Shown: one piece after another, positions 1 to 8,091 of the stretch
Layout of the letters: the number at the start of each line of letters is the position of its first letter
How positions within the stretch are numbered: the stretch's first letter is position 1
NCBI GenBank assembly: GCA_021773795.1
Contig: JAJFJT010000025.1
Span: 1 to 64,000, forward strand
Origin: Gammaproteobacteria bacterium
Lineage (GTDB): Bacteria; Pseudomonadota; Gammaproteobacteria; HK1
DNA: 64,000 nt
Reading direction: 5' to 3'
Notes under the pieces: generated by a model
What the model saw: the letters and a program-made list of their open reading frames with translations, nothing else
The model's database searches: none
Told to the model about the DNA's origin: nothing
Made by a program: the position numbers and the translations under genes

Positions 1-1
1 G

Positions 2-1498
2 GTCTGTGTGCTGGAAAAGGGCTCCGAAGTGGGTGCTCACATACTCTCTGGCGCAGTACTCGACCCAAAGGCACTGGATGAGTTGCTACCCGACTGGCAA
101 TCATCAGGTGCGCCGGTTAGTACCGCGGTGCAAAAGGAGCGCTTCTTGTTTCTTGGCAAGCAACGGGCCTTCTCCCTGCCGGTGCCACCGCAGATGCACA
201 GTGCCGGTACTTACGTCATCAGCCTGGGCAATCTTTGCCGCTGGCTGGCGGAGCAGGCCGAGGCCCTGGGGGTGGAGATCTTTCCCGGTTTCGCTGCCAG
301 CGAGGTGCTTTATGGGGACCATGACGAGGTGGTAGGTGTGGCTACCGGTGATATGGGCGTCGCCCGGGATGGCTCCCACAAGGCCAACTACCAGCAGGGG
401 ATAGAACTGCGTGCCCGCCACACGCTGTTCGCGGAGGGCTGTCGTGGCTCACTGGGCGCTGAACTGCTAAAGCACTATGCCCTGGACTCGGCCAGCGACC
501 CGCAGATTTTCGGTCTTGGGGTCAAAGAGTTGTGGGATGTGGAGCCGGCACGAAGCGCAGCCGGGGAGGTGATCCATAGTGTGGGCTGGCCTTTGGATCG
601 CAAAACCTATGGTGGTGGCTTTCTCTACCATCTGGAGGGCAATCAGGTGGCGGTGGGCTTCGTCGTCGGACTCGATTACCAGAATCCCTACCTGAGTCCC
701 TTCGAGGAATTTCAGCGTTTCAAGCGTCATCCGGCCATTCGCGAGGTCTTTGCCGGTGGCCGTCCCGTAGCCTACGGTGCCCGTGCCCTTGCTGAAGGAG
801 GCTATCAGGCCGTCCCAAAGCTCAGCTTTCCCGGTGGGCTGCTCATGGGGGATACCGCTGGTTTTCTCAACGTGCCGCGCATCAAGGGGATTCACTGCGC
901 AATGAAGTCCGGCATGCTCGCGGCCGAGGCCATCGCTACTGATGAGACGGAGCATTACGCTACGAAGCTGCGTGCGAGCTGGCTTGGGGAGGAGCTTTAC
1001 CGGGCTCGCAACATCCGCCCCGCTTTTCGCTGGGGGCTGTACGGCGGGCTGGCCTACGCCGCCATCGACACCTATTTGCTGCGTGGTCGTGCGCCCTGGA
1101 CCTTGCACCATCAGGCCGATCACACGCACCTCAAAAAGGCGAAGCAGTGTCAGCTGATCAGTTACCCCAAACCCGACGGGGTGCTGACTTTCGACCGCAG
1201 CACGGCTTTGTCGCGGGCCAATATCGGTCACGACGAGGATCAGCCAGTGCATTTGCAGCTGGATGATCCAGAGCAGGCCCTAAAGGTGAATCTGGCAGAT
1301 TATGCCGGACCGGAGGCGCGTTATTGCCCCGCCGGGGTCTACGAATTCGTGGAGGATGGTGAGACGGGTACCCAGCGTTTGCAGATAAACGCCCAGAATT
1401 GCCTGCATTGTAAAAGCTGCGACATCAAGGACCCGGGGCAAAACATCCGCTGGATACCACCGGAGGGTGGTAGTGGGCCCAGCTATCCCAATATGTGA
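2..1498 (+). CDS. Electron transfer flavoprotein-ubiquinone oxidoreductase, 3' part
   Basis: Passes electrons from reduced electron transfer flavoprotein to ubiquinone at the inner membrane, linking acyl-CoA and other flavin dehydrogenases to respiration. The reading frame is open at the left edge (VCVLEKGSEVGAHILSGAV is the conserved stretch just after the FAD-binding Rossmann start), so the N-terminal dinucleotide-binding glycines lie outside the window. The C-terminal ferredoxin-like part is intact: NCLHCKSCDIKDPGQNIRW carries the closely spaced cysteines for the 4Fe-4S cluster and the protein ends GGSGPSYPNM, as is usual for the family. The family is about 540-560 residues, so some 45-60 residues are missing. 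The identification is firm; the start is not in the window. Confidence 0.95.
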   Translation, partial: VCVLEKGSEVGAHILSGAVLDPKALDELLPDWQSSGAPVSTAVQKERFLFLGKQRAFSLPVPPQMHSAGTYVISLGNLCRWLAEQAEALGVEIFPGFAASEVLYGDHDEVVGVATGDMGVARDGSHKANYQQGIELRARHTLFAEGCRGSLGAELLKHYALDSASDPQIFGLGVKELWDVEPARSAAGEVIHSVGWPLDRKTYGGGFLYHLEGNQVAVGFVVGLDYQNPYLSPFEEFQRFKRHPAIREVFAGGRPVAYGARALAEGGYQAVPKLSFPGGLLMGDTAGFLNVPRIKGIHCAMKSGMLAAEAIATDETEHYATKLRASWLGEELYRARNIRPAFRWGLYGGLAYAAIDTYLLRGRAPWTLHHQADHTHLKKAKQCQLISYPKPDGVLTFDRSTALSRANIGHDEDQPVHLQLDDPEQALKVNLADYAGPEARYCPAGVYEFVEDGETGTQRLQINAQNCLHCKSCDIKDPGQNIRWIPPEGGSGPSYPNM

Positions 1499-1554
1499 GC
1501 TGCCTGTGGGCTAGATGCTTCCGAAAATTGGGGTTGCTTGGCTTTGGTATCTTT

Positions 1555-1624
1555 GTAGGGCACACCATGTGTGCCGAGCAACGGTGGTTCATGGCAAGGG
1601 CTCGGCGGACACGGTCCGCCCTAC
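1555..1624. repeat. Double-hairpin extragenic repeat
   Basis: A 70-nt unit bounded by the inverted pair GTAGGGC and GCCCTAC. It contains two perfect palindromes, GGCACACCATGTGTGCC (1559-1575) and GGCGGACACGGTCCGCC (1604-1620), separated by about 28 nt. It lies between the ETF-QO gene and glyQ. It has the form of a REP-like or cruciform-forming repeat; no coding role is apparent. Confidence 0.7.
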
Positions 1625-1673
1625 ATCATCGCTCCGACACAATGTGCACTTAGCCATCACCCACCGCGCGGGC

Positions 1674-1679
1674 TATAAT
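1674..1679 (+). promoter_or_regulatory. Candidate -10 box for glyQS
   Basis: A perfect TATAAT lies 59 nt upstream of the glyQ start, after a GC-rich stretch. The -35 region is poor (TTAGCC at 1650-1655 is the best match). This is probably the glyQS promoter. Confidence 0.45.
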
Positions 1680-1737
1680 TCCGGGCGTTTATCCGGCGCC
1701 TGGCGCCCTCCATTTTTCGTCAATATGGTGTTTCCCA

Positions 1738-2688
1738 TTGTCAGCAAATAGTGAGTCCGGCTCGGCCTTTGATCTGTCCACTTTTCAGGGGCTGATTCTG
1801 GCGCTGCAAAATTTCTGGGCCAAGCAGGGTTGTGCCTTGCAGCAGCCTCTCGACATGGAGGTGGGTGCGGGCACCTTCCATCCAGCGACTTTTCTGCGTG
1901 CCATCGGTCCAGAGCCCTGGTCCGCGGCCTATGTGCAGCCCTCGCGCCGGCCCACCGACGGACGCTACGGTGAAAACCCCAACCGCCTGCAGCACTATTA
2001 TCAGTATCAGGTGGTGATCAAACCCTCGCCGCTTAACATCCAGGAACTCTATCTGGAGTCACTTCAGACCCTCGGCATCGATCCCCTGGAGCACGATATT
2101 CGCTTCGTGGAAGATAACTGGGAGTCACCGACTCTGGGAGCCTGGGGGCTTGGCTGGGAAATATGGTTGAACGGTATGGAGATCACCCAGTTCACCTATT
2201 TTCAGCAAGTCGGTGGGCTCGAATGTCGTCCGGTGACCGCCGAGATCACCTATGGGCTGGAGCGTATCGCCATGTATCTCCAGGAGGTGGACAGTCTGTT
2301 CGATCTCACTTGGACCGATGGACCGCTGGGACGGGTCAGTTATGGTGATATTTTTCTGCAAAATGAGGCGGAGATGTCGGCCTATAATTTTGAGCACGCC
2401 GATGTGGCGGCCCTGTTTGGCTGGTTCGATAGCTGTGAGGCAGAGAGTACTCGCCTGATCGAGCTGGATCTCCCGCTCCCGGCCTATGAAATGGCACTCA
2501 AGGCTTCGCATACCTTTAATTTACTGGACGCCCGTCAGGCCATTTCGGTAACCGAACGCCAGCGCTACATCCTGCGGGTACGCACCCTTTCCCGGGCAGT
2601 GGCCGCCGCCTATTACCAACGTCGGGAGGCATTGAATTTTCCCATGCTGGCAAATACCGAGACCATGCTTGACGAGGGGGCAGCATGA
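1738..2688 (+). CDS. glyQ: Glycyl-tRNA synthetase alpha subunit
   Basis: Catalytic subunit of the bacterial alpha2-beta2 glycyl-tRNA synthetase, which charges tRNA-Gly with glycine in the cytoplasm. The 316-residue protein contains the signature stretches [36 protein letters not shown] and [19 protein letters not shown], colinear with the E. coli protein. The start is inferred to be TTG at 1738: it is the only usable codon before the conserved [14 protein letters not shown], and the ATG at 1725 is in another frame that stops at once. No strong ribosome-binding site is visible. The stop overlaps the glyS start (ATGA), so the two subunits are translationally coupled. Confidence 0.96.
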   Translation: MSANSESGSAFDLSTFQGLILALQNFWAKQGCALQQPLDMEVGAGTFHPATFLRAIGPEPWSAAYVQPSRRPTDGRYGENPNRLQHYYQYQVVIKPSPLNIQELYLESLQTLGIDPLEHDIRFVEDNWESPTLGAWGLGWEIWLNGMEITQFTYFQQVGGLECRPVTAEITYGLERIAMYLQEVDSLFDLTWTDGPLGRVSYGDIFLQNEAEMSAYNFEHADVAALFGWFDSCEAESTRLIELDLPLPAYEMALKASHTFNLLDARQAISVTERQRYILRVRTLSRAVAAAYYQRREALNFPMLANTETMLDEGAA

Positions 2689-4766
2689 GCGAGACAGCAG
2701 ATCTGCTGGTAGAAATAGGTACCGAGGAGTTGCCGCCCAAGGCTTTGCGTGGTCTTTCCCTGGCCTTTGCCAATGGCGTGCAGGATGGCCTGAAACAGGC
2801 CGGGCTGGAACATGCCGAGGTCGTCCCCTATGCTACGCCACGCCGGCTGGCGGTGCTGGTTTCGGACTTGGTTGCCGGTCAGGCCGAACGTCAACTGGAG
2901 CGGCGTGGTCCTGCGGTAAAGGTGGCCTTTGATGAACAGGGCGAGCCGACGCGCGCCGCCAGTGGTTTTGCTGCTTCTTGCGGGGTTGAGGTGGAGCAGT
3001 TGGAACGCCAGGAAACCGACCAGGGTAGCTGGCTGGTTTTTCGCAGTACCGAGATGGGGCAAGCCACCACCTCCCTGGTTCCCGCTATCGTGGAAAAGGC
3101 ACTTGCCGATTTGCCGGTCCCCAAACGCATGCGTTGGGGTAGCGGCGAAACGGAGTTTGTACGCCCGGTGCATTGGGTGGTGTTGCTCTACGGTGAGACC
3201 GTGATTGAGGCGGAAATTCTGGGCGTTAGCGCGGGCCGGCAGACCCTTGGCCACCGCTTCCATCACCCCAATGCCATTTCCCTGGAGCAGCCTTCGGCCT
3301 ATGCCCTGCAGCTTTATGGTAGCGCTTATGTGGTCGCCGACTTTGATACCCGCCGTTCCATGGTGCGCAAACAGGCGGAGGCAGCCGCCCAGGAACTCGG
3401 GGGCAAGGCCATCATCAACGATGCCTTACTCGACGAGGTTACCGCCCTGGTGGAGTGGCCGGTGGCCGTCAGTGGTGGTTTTGATGAGGAATACCTGGAA
3501 CTGCCGGACCCGGTACTCATTGCCACTATGCAGGGCAATCAAAAATATTTTCCAGTGGTGGATGAGAGCGGCAAGCTACAGGCCCATTTCATCACCATCA
3601 GCAATATCGAGAGCAGCAATCCGGATGCGGTGCGTTCTGGCAACGAACGGGTTATCCGCCCGCGTTTGAGCGATGCCCAGTTTTTTTACCGTAACGATTT
3701 GCGTCACTCCCTGGAAGAGCGCCTGGAGGGGCTCAAGCAGGTGGTGTTCCAGAAGGATCTGGGTTCATTGTTTGACAAGGCATGTCGGGTCTCGCGCCTG
3801 GCCGCCCATATCGCCATTGCCATGGGAGAGGCACCGGAGGCCGTGGAGTTGGCGAAGCGCGCGGGACGATTATGCAAGTGCGATCTCCTGAGTGAGATGG
3901 TGGGAGAATTCCCCGAGTTACAGGGCACTATGGGGCGTTATTACGCCATTGCTGGTGGTGAGCCCGAGGCGGTTGCGCTGGCGCTCGAAGCGTCCTATGC
4001 ACCACGCTTTGCCGGTGCCGCCGTTCCGGTTAGCGCCACCAGCCAGGCGGTTGCCATGGCCGACAAGCTGGACACCCTGGTGGGTATATTTGGTATCGGC
4101 CAGATTCCCAGTGGTGCCAAGGATCCCTTTGCCCTGCGCCGGGCGGCGCTGGGGGTGTTGCGCATCATGATAGAGGGTCAACTCAACCTTGACCTGCCAA
4201 AGCTGTTGGATGCGGCGGTAGCGGAATATCCGGAGGCCATTGATGGAGCGGTGGTGGAACCCGTTTTCACCTTCATGAATGAGCGCCTGCGGGCCTATTT
4301 CCTTGAGCGTGGCATCCTGCCTGATGTCTTTGAGGCGGTGCAGGCCCGTCACCCGGAACGGCCCTATGATTTCGCTCGGCGGGTACAAGCGGTGGAGGCC
4401 TTTCGCAAGTTGCCAGAGGGCGAGGCCTTGTCAGCGGCGAATAAGCGTATTGGCAATATACTTAAAAAAGCTGACGGAGAACGGGCAGAACAGGTGGATG
4501 ATGCCCTGTTTGGCGAGGATGCAGAGTGGAACCTTGCGGCCAAATTGATAGGGCTCACTCCACAGGTGAAAAAGCTGCTGCAGACCGGTGATTATAGTGG
4601 CGCGCTGACGCGTCTCGCCAGCTTGCGAGAGGCGGTAGATGACTTTTTTGATCACGTCCAGGTGATGGCAGAGAATCCGGCAGTCCAGCAAAATAGGCTG
4701 GCCATGCTGAACAATATCCACGGACTTTTCTTACAGACTGCAGATATATCGCGTCTTCAGTTCTAG
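2685..4766 (+). CDS. glyS: Glycyl-tRNA synthetase beta subunit
   Basis: Beta subunit of the tetrameric glycyl-tRNA synthetase; it contributes tRNA recognition and is needed for aminoacylation. At 693 residues it matches the usual family length. It starts [21 protein letters not shown], the standard N-terminus, and carries QGNQKYFPV and the [14 protein letters not shown] stretch in its centre. The C-terminal third has the helical anticodon-binding-like region ([15 protein letters not shown] onward). It overlaps glyQ by 4 nt. The tRNA-Gly(CCC) at 46485 in this window is one of its substrates. Confidence 0.97.
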   Translation: MSETADLLVEIGTEELPPKALRGLSLAFANGVQDGLKQAGLEHAEVVPYATPRRLAVLVSDLVAGQAERQLERRGPAVKVAFDEQGEPTRAASGFAASCGVEVEQLERQETDQGSWLVFRSTEMGQATTSLVPAIVEKALADLPVPKRMRWGSGETEFVRPVHWVVLLYGETVIEAEILGVSAGRQTLGHRFHHPNAISLEQPSAYALQLYGSAYVVADFDTRRSMVRKQAEAAAQELGGKAIINDALLDEVTALVEWPVAVSGGFDEEYLELPDPVLIATMQGNQKYFPVVDESGKLQAHFITISNIESSNPDAVRSGNERVIRPRLSDAQFFYRNDLRHSLEERLEGLKQVVFQKDLGSLFDKACRVSRLAAHIAIAMGEAPEAVELAKRAGRLCKCDLLSEMVGEFPELQGTMGRYYAIAGGEPEAVALALEASYAPRFAGAAVPVSATSQAVAMADKLDTLVGIFGIGQIPSGAKDPFALRRAALGVLRIMIEGQLNLDLPKLLDAAVAEYPEAIDGAVVEPVFTFMNERLRAYFLERGILPDVFEAVQARHPERPYDFARRVQAVEAFRKLPEGEALSAANKRIGNILKKADGERAEQVDDALFGEDAEWNLAAKLIGLTPQVKKLLQTGDYSGALTRLASLREAVDDFFDHVQVMAENPAVQQNRLAMLNNIHGLFLQTADISRLQF

Positions 4767-4824
4767 CAGCCTGCCAGGGAGTTTTCTCACTAAACCGATT
4801 TCTTGGCAAAGCGGGGCAACACAC

Positions 4825-5376
4825 ATGCAATTGGTGATACTGGGGCGGGATGGTGTTATTAGCCGGCGAGGCATCCGTCCGCGCACGCCTGAGCAATGGG
4901 AGGCCCTGCCGGGTGCTCTGGACGCCATTGCGCGGTTGAATCATGCGGGCTTTAGGGTGGTGGTGGCTACCAATCAGCCGCGGCTGGCACAGCCGGGATT
5001 TGATATCGAGGATCTCAACCGCATCCACGCCAAACTGTATCGACAGTTGGTGGAGAAGGGTGGCCATATCGACGCCTTTTTCTTTTGCCCTCACGATGAG
5101 AAAGCGCGCTGCGATTGCCGCAAGCCGCGTCCTGGGTTACTCCATCAGATCAGTGCCCGATTGCGGATGAGTGTCGAAGGGGTCCCCATGGTGGGTTGTT
5201 ATCTGGGAGATATCCAGGCGGCACGGGCCGCAGGGGCGCAACCGGTGTATCTGCATTCCAACGGTGGACGCGATTTGAGCAAGGAGCACCTGGAAGGCGT
5301 AGAGGTATTTGATGATTTGCCAAGCTTTGCCGATGCCCTCATTGCCAGGCAGGTTCCGGTGGAGGAAGCGCTTTAG
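4825..5376 (+). CDS. GmhB-like HAD phosphatase with altered catalytic residues
   Basis: By sequence this is a GmhB homologue. GmhB is D-glycero-D-manno-heptose 1,7-bisphosphate 7-phosphatase, which removes a phosphate in ADP-heptose synthesis for LPS core. The 183 residues keep the family length, the Zn site (CPHDEKARCDCRKPRPG, residues 88-103) and the second Asp of HAD motif I (D9). The nucleophile, normally the first Asp of the DRDG motif, is Gly7 (ILGRDG), and the Mg-binding Asp of motif IV (usually VGD) is Cys125 (MVGCYLGD). NQS is NQP. By known HAD chemistry such a protein should not form the phospho-aspartyl intermediate. It sits between glyS and plsC, the usual place for gmhB. It may be a non-catalytic relic or have another role. 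Its TAG stop overlaps the target site of a MITE. Confidence 0.8.
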   Translation: MQLVILGRDGVISRRGIRPRTPEQWEALPGALDAIARLNHAGFRVVVATNQPRLAQPGFDIEDLNRIHAKLYRQLVEKGGHIDAFFFCPHDEKARCDCRKPRPGLLHQISARLRMSVEGVPMVGCYLGDIQAARAAGAQPVYLHSNGGRDLSKEHLEGVEVFDDLPSFADALIARQVPVEEAL

Positions 5377-5535
5377 GAGCCTGTCTGATTCAGGACTGCC
5401 CTACTGCGGAAAAGCCCTATTGGCTCTATTTTCTGGTCCTTTTCGTCTAATAGAGTGACTATTATCCTCAAACGACCAAAAAAGCTGTCTCAATACAGTT
5501 TTCCCTCGCTACGGGCGCCCAAATCAGACAGGCTC
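5377..5535. mobile_element. MITE with perfect terminal inverted repeats (IS5-like)
   Basis: A 159-bp non-coding element. Its ends GAGCCTGTCTGATT and AATCAGACAGGCTC are perfect inverted repeats, which extend to 17 bp when the flanking TAG/CTA is included. It is flanked by TTAG and CTAG, consistent with a 4-bp YTAR target typical of IS5-family insertions. The centre has an AATAG-N5-CTATT hairpin also seen in the larger MITE family at 23934, 25761 and 55249. No transposase is encoded. It separates the gmhB-like gene from plsC. Confidence 0.75.
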
Positions 5536-5543
5536 CTAGCAGC

Positions 5544-6266
5544 ATGGTAATTCTACGATCGTTGCTATTTGCCCTGGGACAGGTAGCTTCCACCATATTG
5601 GTTGCGACCCTCGGTTTACTCACCCTGCCTTTTCCCTATCATATCCGCTATCGCTGTATCACCTTATGGACCCACTTTAATCTCTGGTGGCTGGAAAAGA
5701 GCTGCGGTCTTCGCTGCGAGATAGAGGGCCTGGAGCACGTGCCGTCGCAGCCAACCATCGTCTTCTCGCGGCATGAGTCGGCTTGGGAGACACTGGCCTT
5801 GCAGAAGGTATTCAATCCCCAGGTCTGGGTGCTCAAACGCGAAATACTCTGGCTGCCCTTCTTCGGCTGGGCCATCGCCATGCTAAAACCCATTGCCATC
5901 AATCGTTCCAACGCCCGGCGTGCCCTGATTCAGCTCAAGGAGCAGGGTCGGCAGCGCCTTGAGGCCGGCTGCTGGGTGGTGATTTTCCCCGAGGGTACCC
6001 GCATGGCTCCAGGGCATCGCCGGCGCTATGGGCGTGGCGGTGCAGCGCTGGCCGAAGAGACGGGCTATCCGGTAGTGCCTGTGGCTCATAATGCGGGTGA
6101 TTACTGGCCGCGCAAGAGTTTTCTGAAATTTCCCGGAACCATCCGTATGGTGGTGGGGCCGCGGATCGAGAGCAAGGGTCGGAGTGCAGCGGAGATCAAT
6201 GCCCTTGCCGAGCAGTGGATTGAGGCGATGGTGGCGCGCCTACGCAAAATCCCTTCGAATAGCTAG
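5544..6266 (+). CDS. 1-acyl-sn-glycerol-3-phosphate acyltransferase (PlsC family)
   Basis: Inner-membrane acyltransferase that transfers an acyl chain to lysophosphatidic acid to form phosphatidic acid for phospholipid synthesis. The 240-residue protein has an N-terminal hydrophobic segment (about residues 5-30). The catalytic block is RHESAWE with His77 and Glu82; the HX4E variant is common in this subgroup, where classic PlsC has HX4D. FPEGTR lies at 148-153 and PVVPVAHNAG further on. These are the standard motifs in the standard order. It is the last gene of the glyQS-gmhB-plsC group. The start is ATG 9 nt after the end of the upstream MITE, so the insertion has replaced its leader. Confidence 0.9.
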   Translation: MVILRSLLFALGQVASTILVATLGLLTLPFPYHIRYRCITLWTHFNLWWLEKSCGLRCEIEGLEHVPSQPTIVFSRHESAWETLALQKVFNPQVWVLKREILWLPFFGWAIAMLKPIAINRSNARRALIQLKEQGRQRLEAGCWVVIFPEGTRMAPGHRRRYGRGGAALAEETGYPVVPVAHNAGDYWPRKSFLKFPGTIRMVVGPRIESKGRSAAEINALAEQWIEAMVARLRKIPSNS

Positions 6267-6356
6267 AACGCTGTCAACCAACGAGCGCTTAGCGCGTTTC
6301 CTGCTATCGAGAGAGAGCAGAGAGTTTATGCGGGATGGCGCGGATGAAAGAGGAGA

Positions 6357-6902
6357 GTGGTAATAGCGGATTCCACCCTGGCCCTCGATCGGTTCCTCGC
6401 TGGCGTCGAACGGCGTGCGCTGCGAATGGCGGATATTGCCACCGGCAACCGCGAAGAGGCGCTCGACATCGTGCAGGACAGCATGCTGAAGCTGTGCACC
6501 CGCTACGGTGACCGACCGGAGGCGGAGTGGGGGGCGCTATTTCACGTCATCCTGCAAAGCCGTATCCGCGATTGGTACCGGCGTAGCCGGGTGCGTAATC
6601 GCTGGCGAGTCTGGTTCAAGGGCGGAGGGCCGGATGAGACCGGGGATGCCATCGCCAGGCAGCCGGATCCGGGGCCAGGTATCGAGCGCCAGCTGGAGCA
6701 TGTCGCTATGGTGGATGACTTGGAAGTGGCCTTACTTGCATTGCCGCTACGCCAGCAACAGTGCTTTTTGCTCCGGGTGTGGGAAGGCCTGAGTGTGGCT
6801 GAGGCGGCGCGGGCAATGGCCTGTTCCGAGGGCAGTGTTAAGACCCATTACCACCGCGCCATTCAGAAGCTGAGAACCTCGCTGGAGGACTATGCGCCAT
6901 GA
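6357..6902 (+). CDS. ECF-type RNA polymerase sigma factor
   Basis: A 181-residue sigma-70 family factor of the extracytoplasmic-function type. Region 2 is around residues 8-75 (LDIVQDSMLKL, ILQSRIRDWYRRSRVRNRW) and region 4 around 115-175 (LPLRQQQCFLLRVWEGLSVAEAARAMACSEGSVKTHYHRA, a typical helix-turn-helix). A stop precedes the frame at 6345, so the only upstream start is GTG 6357; AGGAG ends just 1 nt before it, which is tight spacing. It overlaps the next gene by 4 nt (ATGA). The next gene encodes a small membrane protein that may be its anti-sigma partner. The target promoters are not known. Confidence 0.85.
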   Translation: MVIADSTLALDRFLAGVERRALRMADIATGNREEALDIVQDSMLKLCTRYGDRPEAEWGALFHVILQSRIRDWYRRSRVRNRWRVWFKGGGPDETGDAIARQPDPGPGIERQLEHVAMVDDLEVALLALPLRQQQCFLLRVWEGLSVAEAARAMACSEGSVKTHYHRAIQKLRTSLEDYAP

Positions 6903-7258
6903 GTCACGATGAACAACAGTTCCTCGATCGGGCACGTGCCACCCTGGATGCGAGTGTGGAGAGCCTGGAGCCGCTGAGCTTGCAGCGTTTACGCGGAATG
7001 CGGCGGCAGGCGCTGCAGGCGACAGTGGTGGCGCCTGCACTGTCGGGCGCCTGGTTTTTTCCGGCCGGCGCCATGGGCTCGGTACTGCTACTGTCGTTGA
7101 TGTTTGCTCTTTGGCAGCCGGTTATTGATATGCCCTTATCGCTAGCGGACATGGAGTTGCTGGCGGCAACAGATAATCTGGATCTCTATGAGAATATTGA
7201 ATTCTACCAATGGCTTCCCACGGTGGAGCCTGATTCTGATGTGCCTGCTGGTGCCTAA
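6899..7258 (+). CDS. DUF3619-like small membrane protein, putative anti-sigma factor
   Basis: A 119-residue protein with an N-terminal cytoplasmic helical part, one clear membrane segment (about residues 45-68, AGAMGSVLLLSLMFALW) and a C-terminal tail containing the conserved-looking LDLYENIEFYQWL. It is coupled to the sigma gene by a 4-nt overlap. In other gammaproteobacteria small proteins of this form follow the same type of sigma factor. By position and topology it could hold the sigma factor at the membrane; this is inference. Its 3' end overlaps the next reading frame by about 70 nt. Confidence 0.65.
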   Translation: MSHDEQQFLDRARATLDASVESLEPLSLQRLRGMRRQALQATVVAPALSGAWFFPAGAMGSVLLLSLMFALWQPVIDMPLSLADMELLAATDNLDLYENIEFYQWLPTVEPDSDVPAGA

Positions 7259-7427
7259 TGTGGAGGCGGTGGAAGCAGTGGGTGGGGGTAAACCGGATAT
7301 GGCCCTGCTGGAATTTCTTGGCAGTTTTGAAACTGTGGATGGGGCCTGGATGGACCCTTCATTGCTTGCGGAAACAGAGCCCCCTAAGTCCGACACTTCC
7401 CTTGGGAAATCAGATGAAGCGCGCTAG
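7188..7427 (+). CDS. Small secreted or membrane-anchored protein of the sigma operon
   Basis: A 79-residue protein with a hydrophobic N-terminus (WSLILMCLLVPNVEAVEA) that looks like a signal peptide, followed by a short acidic mature part (ALLEFLGSFETVDGAWMDP). The block EFLGSFE...DGAWMDP resembles small proteins that sit between the sigma/DUF3619 pair and DUF3106 genes in related bacteria. It is nested: it overlaps the preceding gene by about 70 nt and the following one by 14 nt, in different frames. The start could be ATG 7188 or the later ATG at 7239. The function is unknown. Confidence 0.55.
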   Translation: MRILNSTNGFPRWSLILMCLLVPNVEAVEAVGGGKPDMALLEFLGSFETVDGAWMDPSLLAETEPPKSDTSLGKSDEAR

Positions 7428-7974
7428 CCAAACTCTGATATGGGTGCTGCTTGCCTACCTGTTGGTACCCGTGGCGGGTGCTGCAGCGAAAGGGTTGGAG
7501 TGGCAGCAGCTAAGCACCGAAGAGCAGCGAGTACTGGAGCCGTTCCAGTCGCGTTGGTCAACATTGTCCGCGGAGCGCCGGCTCAAGCTGCAAAAGGGTT
7601 CACGGCGCTGGGCTGGCATGAGCGCAGAAGAGCGGGGTCGGGTGCACCAGCGTTTCAAGCACTGGCAGGAGCTTCCGCCAGCGGAGCGTCAGCGTTTGCG
7701 GGCACGCTACCAGCGCTTTCGAAAGCTACCGGTAGAGCAGCAAAAACAGATTCGCCGGGCTCGTCGTCATTTTAGGGAGCTGCCACCCGTGCGCCGCCAG
7801 CAGCTACAGAGAAAATGGCAGGATATGAGTCTGGGCGAGCGCCGCCGCTTTATCCAAAAGCGCCGGGGAAGGAGTCGTGTCCACGTGCCCAGCCAGTCGT
7901 CCGGCCAATCTCGGAATTTGGGTGGCAGGGTTGAGGCACCGGAACAACGGCATCGTCGTCCCCAACATCGTTAG
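7414..7974 (+). CDS. DUF3106 protein, secreted and rich in Arg/Gln/Glu
   Basis: A 186-residue protein with a signal peptide (MKRASQTLIWVLLAYLLVPVAGAAA). The rest is made of short helical repeats of the form W..(L/M)s.eeR..l...f..w..Lp, seen four to five times (WQQLSTEEQ, RWAGMSAEERGRV, HWQELPPAERQRL, RFRKLPVEQQKQI, HFRELPPVRRQQL), then a basic tail. This is the DUF3106 pattern. The start is ATG 7414; an upstream in-frame extension to 7258 reads through neighbouring genes and has no signal sequence. A periplasmic location is likely. Function is unknown; linkage to an ECF sigma factor suggests an envelope-stress role. Confidence 0.75.
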   Translation: MKRASQTLIWVLLAYLLVPVAGAAAKGLEWQQLSTEEQRVLEPFQSRWSTLSAERRLKLQKGSRRWAGMSAEERGRVHQRFKHWQELPPAERQRLRARYQRFRKLPVEQQKQIRRARRHFRELPPVRRQQLQRKWQDMSLGERRRFIQKRRGRSRVHVPSQSSGQSRNLGGRVEAPEQRHRRPQHR

Positions 7975-7976
7975 CC

Positions 7977-8079
7977 CCAAGGACGGGGTGTATGTCGCCA
8001 GTCTGCCGGGAGCGGGTGGCGACGAGCTCCAAGGACGGGGTGTATGTCGCCAATTCGCCGGGCGCGGATGGTGATGAGC
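7977..8079. repeat. Two tandem copies of a 52-bp repeat
   Basis: CCAAGGACGGGGTGTATGTC begins a unit at 7977 and again at 8029; the two 52-bp copies differ at several positions in their second half. The period is not a multiple of three, so it is not a coding repeat. It lies between the convergent DUF3106 and pilU-like genes. Confidence 0.75.
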
Positions 8080-8091
8080 CCCGTGTATTAC

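Noticed and set aside
1515-1751. Open frame of 78 codons upstream of glyQ
   Set aside because: It runs through the double-palindrome repeat and the promoter, has no recognisable protein features, and ends inside glyQ.
7258-7413. N-terminal extension of the DUF3106 gene
   Set aside because: The extension is in another frame from its true neighbours, and the signal peptide fixes the start at 7414.
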